Source: an uncultured Syntrophomonadaceae bacterium (lineage in GTDB: Bacteria; Bacillota; Syntrophomonadia; Syntrophomonadales; Syntrophomonadaceae). Taken from it: a stretch of DNA of 11,451 nucleotides. Positions within the stretch are counted from its first letter, which is position 1, and each line of letters starts with the position of its first letter. Shown here piece by piece: positions 6,566-11,451 of the stretch. The stretch spans positions 1-11,451 of the forward strand of contig CALXSZ010000145.1 of assembly GCA_944391275.1 (NCBI GenBank). The letters run 5' to 3'. Under the pieces are notes generated by a model. That model was not told the DNA's origin, searched no databases, and saw nothing but the letters and a program-made list of their open reading frames with translations. A program made the translations under genes and the position numbers.

Positions 6566-7030
6566 TTAGTCCTCCATTTCCTGATTGACCAGCATGGTCA
6601 GATTTTTTGTGAATGTCCTTGACAGATCAATGAGTTGTTTTTGTTCCTCTGGTGTAAACATGGACATAGCCGTGTCCTCCGCCCATGTGATATGACGCAC
6701 AACTTTTTCGCAATACGCCCGCCCTGCGTCAGTCATTCGGACAATTTTATTTCGTTTGTTTTCCGGCACCTCGGTGACGGTTACATAGTTCTCGGCCAGA
6801 AGATTCTTGATGATCAGGTTTACCGTCTGTTTGGATTGAAAGGTCCGCTGGCAGATCTCCTTCTGGGTCATGCCGCCTTTTTGGTAAAAAGCGTCATAAA
6901 AGAGGACGTTGACTACCAGCAGAGTTTTCATCATCATGCCATTGCGTTTGGCATACTCGTCATACAGGGCAAATTGTTCATCTCTAAATTTGCAATATAG
7001 ATATGCGTTTTTCCGATCTTCCTTAGTCAT
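6566..7030 (-). CDS. MarR-family transcriptional regulator
   Basis: A 154-residue winged-helix regulator. The DNA-binding part runs about 55-105: MTQKEICQRTFQSKQTVNLI gives the helix-turn-helix and NLLAENYVTVTEVPENKRNK gives the wing, followed by the dimerising helices to the C-terminus. MarR proteins repress their own operons and release DNA when a small ligand binds or a cysteine is oxidised. It is the first gene of the operon and sits behind a promoter overlapped by a perfect palindrome, so autoregulation is likely. AAGGA lies upstream of the ATG. The inducing ligand is unknown; nitroaromatics or quinones are reasonable because the next two genes are nitroreductases. Confidence 0.93.
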   Translation of the reverse strand: MTKEDRKNAYLYCKFRDEQFALYDEYAKRNGMMMKTLLVVNVLFYDAFYQKGGMTQKEICQRTFQSKQTVNLIIKNLLAENYVTVTEVPENKRNKIVRMTDAGRAYCEKVVRHITWAEDTAMSMFTPEEQKQLIDLSRTFTKNLTMLVNQEMED

Positions 7031-7082
7031 AGCTCACCGTCCTTAGTACATTTTTTTACGGTCAAATTATTGACTTTTTTTT

Positions 7083-7113
7083 AAAATGTAGCACATTTTT
7101 CTATGGATTTCAA
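7083..7113 (-). promoter_or_regulatory. marR operon promoter with overlapping operator palindrome
   Basis: On the minus strand TTGAAA (7108-7113), a 17-bp spacer and TACATT (7085-7090) form a good SigA-type promoter. The palindrome AAAATGT-AGC-ACATTTT (7083-7099, 7-bp arms) covers the -10 box, the expected place for a MarR repressor site. A further half-site ACATTTT occurs at 7048-7054, between the promoter and the start codon. Confidence 0.65.
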
Positions 7114-7632
7114 GATTATTTAAGATAAATTATAGGTCACACGCCGTAATATGTTTTATTTACGCAAATAATAGAGACTGTGTACGCATATCTCAAAGGA
7201 AAGGCAAACTGTAAGATTTAACAGGATGAAGGAATATCCCGAAATGATAATTCAACGGTTACAACTGAATCAACTGCCGAACGGTATGAGCAATCCAGTA
7301 TACGGATTATAACTGCAAACGGCAAAAAGAATAACGGAAGTGGAAAAATCAAAATGCGTCTGTAAGACGTGGGCGAGCGCAAAGGAAATGTAAGCAGTAG
7401 TTAGATGTATTGACAGTTCATATTCATAGCCGGAATATCTCCAAATAGCACAAGGGGTTTTTGGATAAGTAAAAGTTTGTTGAATTATATCGCAAGAAAA
7501 GAACCACGATGATAACTCCAAGATATCGCCGTAATCTTGTAAGTCGTCGTTCGTTTGTAAGGTACGCCAAAAACGGCGGCTTCGATTTTTCAAAGTCGTC
7601 GTGTGGCAAATAGTACTTATTTGTAAAAAAAT
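7114..7632. other. Region between two operons with no recognised gene
   Basis: About 520 bp with no open frame that looks real on either strand. Minus-strand frames of 107 and 61 codons (7270-7593, 7424-7609) overlap each other, have no clear ribosome site and show no family motif. The plus strand between 7150 and 7360 holds short stop-broken frames with a hydrophilic, protein-like composition, perhaps a decayed coding tail, but I cannot assign it. Confidence 0.4.
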
Positions 7633-7674
7633 AAAAATCCTATCTGGTTTTTCAAAAATTCAGACAGGATTTTT
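7633..7674 (-). terminator. Rho-independent terminator after the FGE/FN3 gene
   Basis: A 14-pair stem: 7633-7646 pairs with 7661-7674 around a 14-nt loop, with GC-rich CCTATCTG/CAGACAGG in the middle. In the minus-strand RNA the single imperfect position is a G-U pair and the tail reads ATTTTTATTTTTTT, so it serves the operon ending at 7687. In the plus direction that position is an A-C mismatch, though a T6 run makes weak bidirectional use possible. Confidence 0.85.
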
Positions 7675-7686
7675 TGCGTGCTGACC

Positions 7687-9184
7687 TCAGCGCTTTATCT
7701 TTATTAGGGCAATTACGATGAGACAAACACTGCCGACAGCGGCAATACAGCCCATTACAATTGGCATGACCATACTGTCCGACTCTTGGCCATTTTCTTC
7801 TGAGGCTGTCGCTTCACTTGGCGATAAAAGGCTCAAAGCGTCTTTTGCATCCTGTTCTTGGCCGCAGGTCGCCATAACGCTATACTCCGGCGATACATTA
7901 TCGGCAATTTCAACACAAGAAATCGGCTGAACGATGTAGCTGTGAGTGCTGCCCAGCTCTAAATTTTCCATGGTTATGGTTGTATCTGCTGTTCTATTTA
8001 ACATACTCATCCGTTCTGTTTCCTCGAAGTATTCAAAGATTTGGTATTCCACTGCTCCATCGACTGGTTTCCAGGATAGGGTAATGCTATCCTCTGAAGA
8101 GGAAGTTGCCGATACAGTAGGCGCTTGAAGGGTCGTAAGTTCTATCATTTGCTCCGGTTCTTCTCCGTTCAGCACTTGAATCACCCGGAATCCCACATCC
8201 ACATACCCTTCGGAAGCATCCCGACCTTCTTCTCGGTATTCCGTTCGACAATCTGTCCTGTCAGAATCTCAGGAACCGCCCTTGACCCCCAGGATCATAG
8301 CATCATTCGATTCAGAACGCACTGTGGAAGTCCATTCCCACACATTCCCCCAGAAATCAATCGCTCCATGAGCCCCCCCTTGTAACATCCGCATATTCTT
8401 CAACCGGCGTCCTACCATCGCTGACGCCGCAGTTAAAGTCCGCGTCCTTGGGCATATGACCTGCCGCCAGTTCCCACTCGTTTTCATTGGGCAAACGGTA
8501 GGTATTCGCGCCATCCTGTTTTGTCAACCAGTAACAGTATGACTGCGCGTCCTCATAGGAAACAAAATTAACAGGATATCTGTCTTCTCCAGATGGGTAC
8601 GTTCCATCCGTCCAGTTAAATGGAGCAGGATAGCCCGTTGCTATCAAAAACTCCGCGTACTCAGCGTTGGTAACAGGGGTACGCTTTACATAAATGCTCT
8701 CACCCGCACCCATGACGGGAATATACTCGTACCGGGGAGCAGTCTCAACCCTCCACTCCAAGAGGAGCGGGTCGGTAAATCGGAGCATACTGCTATTGAT
8801 TCGATCCCAGTAGGTGATGTAGATATCCTGAACCAAATCCTCCATCTCCGCAACGATTTCCTTCCCGCCTGGTTTTCCTTCGGTTTCGGCTTTTAATTCG
8901 CTTAGTTTTGTTTCCTTCCTTGCTACGACAGCATTATAGTCCTCGATTACTTTCTCCCGAAGATTAAAGTAGTTTTCATCGGTGGGATTTTTATGATAGA
9001 AAGAAATCAGCTTTTTTGTTTCTTCGTCCAGCTCCGGCTGTTCCTTTTCAATAAAGTCGCTGTTTAGATACATATTCATATCGTCGTCATCCGAAGGATT
9101 AGCTGCCATAGTGGTCGTAGATAACGGTATCAAAACCATTAGCGCTGCCAAAAGGATACTGAAAAACTTCTGTACAAATTTCAT
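7687..9184 (-). pseudogene. Secreted, membrane-anchored FGE-sulfatase/FN3 protein, broken
   Basis: The restored product would have about 498 residues. In order: signal peptide 1-27 (hydrophobic core, cut near TTTMA-ANP); a helical acidic segment about 35-150; an FGE-sulfatase domain from about 155 (KRTPVTNAEYAEFL, PVNFVSYEDAQSYCYWL, RLPNENEWELAAG, then DFWGNVWEWTS and a GGSWDSD region ending in VGFRV); an FN3 domain (APTVSATSSSEDSITLSW onward); and a C-terminal membrane helix ending in KIKR. Two lesions are seen. A C7 run at 8373-8379 (G7 in sense) is one base too long and shifts frame into a stop at 8357-8359. TGA at 8269-8271 replaces the Trp of GGSW. True FGE needs two active-site cysteines; only one is seen in the expected segment (DSDRTDCRTEYR), so even the ancestor may not have been a formylglycine-forming enzyme. 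AAGGAGA precedes the ATG. Confidence 0.88.
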
Positions 9185-9212
9185 ATCGTTTCTCCTTAAA
9201 ATTATGTTGTAT

Positions 9213-9241
9213 AAGAAACAGCAGCGCGCTTTGCTATTCTT
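9213..9241 (-). other. Small intergenic hairpin between hydrolase and FGE genes
   Basis: On the minus strand AAGAA-T-AGCA pairs with TGCT-GT-TTCTT around AAGCGCGC, giving 9 bp with a 1x2 internal loop. No U-run follows, so this is not a clear terminator; it could stabilise or process the transcript, or be chance. Confidence 0.25.
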
Positions 9242-9252
9242 ACCGGCTTAAA

Positions 9253-10125
9253 TTATTCGACGTTCCCAATCAACCAGTCCACAAAGTTAATATTTTCGTC
9301 AAAATAGATCCGTGAGGGCACGGAAACATGGTCCGCGCCGTCAAACACAGTAATGTCTGCTGTAGCTCCGGTTTTTTTTTAATTCCGCAACCATTTGCTC
9401 TGATGAATTTGGCGCAATAACAGTATCAGCGGAACCAACAAAGGCCCATACAGAAACTTCTTGCAGAACCGAAACCTGGTCCAATACGCCTCTTGCACTT
9501 CCAGAAAGAGGCGCGATTCTCGCAAAAAGCTCGGGGTATTCTGCCGCGAATTCCCATGTTGCGGTACCGCCCATACTGAATCCAGCCAATGAAATATTAT
9601 TTTCATCAATGGAAAAGTCGGAAACCGTTTTTTGAATCAGACTATACAGAGAATTGCTGATGTTGTTCCATCCGCGCTGGGAGGACGGCAACTGAGGAAT
9701 TGAATTAGGACATACGCTCTGACGTCTCCCAATTCCCCAGACTGCAAATACTTCGGGAAATCTTCATCCGACACCACTAAATTCAAATCTTCGCCTCTTC
9801 CGCCGGCACCATGCAGGTAGACGATTAACGGCATATTTTTAACAGGGTTTTCCGGCGTATACAGCCAATACCCAAAAACCTCCATCTCATCGGTTGTCAT
9901 ACTGCACGCTTGGAACGAAGTGGGCGCAAACTCTTCAGAAGAAAATTCTTCGGATTCAGCAGAAAAAATTTTTTGTTCTGCCAGAGAGGAAGCATCGCTT
10001 CGTTCCAAAGTAACTTCACTGCTTCCATTGCCGGTATCAACTGTGACGCAGGCACTCATAGCTGCCAGCAAAACTGCCGCCAGCAATAATCCAACACTTG
10101 CATGAATGATTCTTTTCGTCGTCAT
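9253..10125 (-). pseudogene. Lipoprotein alpha/beta-hydrolase (esterase/PHB-depolymerase-like), broken
   Basis: The restored product of about 288 residues is a surface esterase-like hydrolase. The N-terminus is a signal peptide ending in LAAMSAC, a plausible lipobox, followed by a Ser/Glu-rich linker to about residue 70. The fold motifs are YLHGAGGRGED (oxyanion region), LAGFSMGG (nucleophile serine in GxSxG), a probable acid in VGSADTV and a probable histidine in FDGADHVS. Two frameshifts separate these parts. A 5-bp tandem duplication GAATT-GAATT at 9697-9706 breaks YVLI from PQLPSSQRGWN, and a T9 run at 9372-9380 (A9 in sense, A8 expected) breaks ELKK from TGATADITVFDG; the true stop is at 9253-9255. 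The serine and histidine therefore lie in fragments that are not made together. GAGGTG precedes the ATG, 19 nt after the kinase gene. The substrate is unknown. Confidence 0.88.
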
Positions 10126-10144
10126 AGATGCACCTCAATTTTTA

Positions 10145-11314
10145 CTACTTTAAAATCGCTGAAATTTGAATCATATCTTCTTTGGGCAGAGTCACCGTCA
10201 GTTTTCCTTTATGCGCTCCGGCAACCACTTGGGCGAAAGAAAGACCAATGCCAAAGCCCTTTATTTTGTCGGAGGCGTCTGTACGGTAAAAACGTTCTGT
10301 AAAATTCTCCAACTGTTTCGGATCCATTTTCGACACCGTATTTTCGACGGTAAACCGAATTCCTCCCTCTGCGGAAAGCTTCGCAATAATATTTCCGCCC
10401 TCTGTGCTGTACTTGAACGCATTATCAAGTAAAGCCGTCATTAGTTCCCTAATTGCTTTTTCATCCCCACAATAGGACAGACCGGCTTGAATTTTCGCTG
10501 TGTAGCTTTTTCCACAGTTCTGAGCGACGGAACGATAGGAATCCGTCACATCCTCTGCCACGTCGGAGATGGGGAAGTTAATTTTGACGAAATGGTTATC
10601 TTGTTCCTCGGCCCGTGCCAGGTACACCAACCTATTCGTCATTTCGGTCATGCTGGTTGTCTGCTTGACGATGTCCGACAGCCACTCATTTTCCCCGATC
10701 TCGGATTCCAGGAGCTGGGCATCAGCATGGATCACGGTTAGCGGAGTTTTTAGCTCGTGACTGGCGGAGGTAATGAATTCTTTTTGCTTTTGACGGTTTT
10801 TCACAAGGGGTATAACCACCTTTGCTGACACAACAGCGAGAACTGCCGCCATCACTGCAATTCCACCAATAGAAACCAAAATCAATGTTTCCGCATTATT
10901 CCGGAAAGCCTCTATAGCCTCATAACGGGAAAGAAATGTAACGTGAATACCGTCCTGCCCACGGTGGACAAGATAGCGGTAATGTTGCACATACCCGCGG
11001 TCCGATTGATTATCAATGACTTCTTTTGCATACTTCATAGCGGCGGATGGTGTGACCAGTGAAGTATGGGTAAGATCCGTTTCGAAGGTTTTATCTTCAA
11101 GACTGTATGATACGCGAAAGTACCTTACATCACCGATTTCCGATGAATGAGGGGATGTGTCAGCCAATAGGATAATCCGGTCGGCATTGACGGTCATCTG
11201 CTGATAACTCTTGAAAATGCTGAAAGCGACAATGAATGCTTGCAAAAGGACCAGCGCAGCAACCGATAGAAGTATAAACTGAATTTGTAGGCGGCGCTTC
11301 ATATGGAGTTTCAT
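10145..11314 (-). CDS. Sensor histidine kinase
   Basis: A 389-residue membrane kinase. Transmembrane helix 1 covers about 12-34, the extracytoplasmic sensor about 35-140, and transmembrane helix 2 about 142-165. No clear HAMP domain follows; a short charged linker (KNRQKQKEF) leads straight into the HisKA domain, with phospho-acceptor H186 in SASHELKTPLTV. The ATPase part has the N box (ALLDNAFKYS), an F-box-like FTERFYRTDAS and the G2 box GFGIGLSFAQ. The frame is intact. GGAGG lies 7 nt before the ATG at 11314, which overlaps the stop of the response regulator as ATGA, so the two are translationally coupled. The sensor domain has no family I recognise and the signal is unknown. Downstream genes encode a surface hydrolase and a surface FGE/FN3 protein, so the signal may be envelope-related. 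Confidence 0.95.
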   Translation of the reverse strand: MKLHMKRRLQIQFILLSVAALVLLQAFIVAFSIFKSYQQMTVNADRIILLADTSPHSSEIGDVRYFRVSYSLEDKTFETDLTHTSLVTPSAAMKYAKEVIDNQSDRGYVQHYRYLVHRGQDGIHVTFLSRYEAIEAFRNNAETLILVSIGGIAVMAAVLAVVSAKVVIPLVKNRQKQKEFITSASHELKTPLTVIHADAQLLESEIGENEWLSDIVKQTTSMTEMTNRLVYLARAEEQDNHFVKINFPISDVAEDVTDSYRSVAQNCGKSYTAKIQAGLSYCGDEKAIRELMTALLDNAFKYSTEGGNIIAKLSAEGGIRFTVENTVSKMDPKQLENFTERFYRTDASDKIKGFGIGLSFAQVVAGAHKGKLTVTLPKEDMIQISAILK

Positions 11315-11451
11315 CGACGCACCTCCAGGATGTATCCCGCGCCACGCATCGTGCGTATTTGTACATTAGCGTCGATGGCCTCCAGTTTCCTACGCAGATA
11401 AAAAATATAGGTCCAAACTGTGTTTTCTTCGGCCCGGCTATCGGGATCCCA
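11311..11451 (-). CDS. OmpR/PhoB-type response regulator (C-terminal 46 residues)
   Basis: Only the end of the gene is in the window. It reads NTVWTYIFYLRRKLEA followed by IRTMRGAGYILEV, the recognition helix and C-terminal hairpin of an OmpR/PhoB winged-helix DNA-binding domain. The receiver domain lies beyond the right edge. The stop overlaps the kinase ATG (ATGA), the standard order for a cognate pair. It probably controls this operon or envelope genes. Confidence 0.95.
   Translation of the reverse strand, partial: WDPDSRAEENTVWTYIFYLRRKLEAIDANVQIRTMRGAGYILEVRR

Noticed and set aside
7270..7609. Overlapping 107- and 61-codon minus-strand frames
   Set aside because: They have no ribosome site, motif or coding-like composition and end in AT-rich sequence near a terminator.
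4211..8271. TGA recoded as an amino acid
   Set aside because: The two in-frame TGAs stand for different residues (Arg/Gly in mutM, Trp in the FGE gene). Neighbouring genes use TGG for Trp and TGA as a normal stop (for example the nitroreductase ending at 5327), and no selenocysteine context is seen.

Overview
The window comes from an endospore-forming, anaerobe-like Firmicute. The decisive gene is a full-length sporulation sigma factor SigG. A UbiD-type decarboxylase and a HepS-like protein suggest a quinone-making member of Clostridia or Negativicutes; the exact lineage cannot be read from this sequence. Every credible gene lies on the minus strand, so the order of transcription is from high to low coordinates.

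Region A (1-2870) looks like core chromosome: sigG, then a separately promoted pair made of a HepS-like degenerate prenyl-diphosphate-synthase subunit and a UbiD-family decarboxylase that runs off the left edge. The sigG leader can fold into a long imperfect hairpin that buries the start codon. The arm that pairs with the start codon is also the -10 box of a SigF-like promoter. This is the most interesting regulatory signal in the window.

Region B (about 3377-7113) is one compact operon read from a MarR-type promoter and palindrome: marR, two paralogous nitroreductases, an SPL-type radical SAM protein, mutM (formamidopyrimidine-DNA glycosylase) and a cysteine-rich KTR zinc-ribbon gene with its terminator. 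The small gaps and ATGA-type overlaps show a translationally coupled unit joining nitro/quinone reduction to DNA repair. mutM carries an in-frame TGA, and the KTR gene has a nonsense codon and a frameshift. KTR genes are typical passengers of integrative elements, so this block is probably acquired DNA inserted next to sigG.

Region C (7633-11451) is a second operon: the C-terminus of an OmpR-type response regulator, its histidine kinase, a lipoprotein alpha/beta-hydrolase, and a secreted membrane-anchored protein with an FGE-sulfatase domain and an FN3 domain, ending at a strong terminator. The two-component system is intact as far as it is seen. Both downstream extracytoplasmic genes are broken: the hydrolase by a 5-bp tandem duplication and an A9 run, the FGE gene by a G7 run and a TGG-to-TGA nonsense codon.

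The three nonsense codons are all explained by single C:G to T:A transitions, and three of the four frameshifts sit at short repeats. The window is therefore either decaying accessory DNA or contains some sequencing error; the raw sequence cannot separate these fully. No tRNA, rRNA, CRISPR array or intact transposase was seen.
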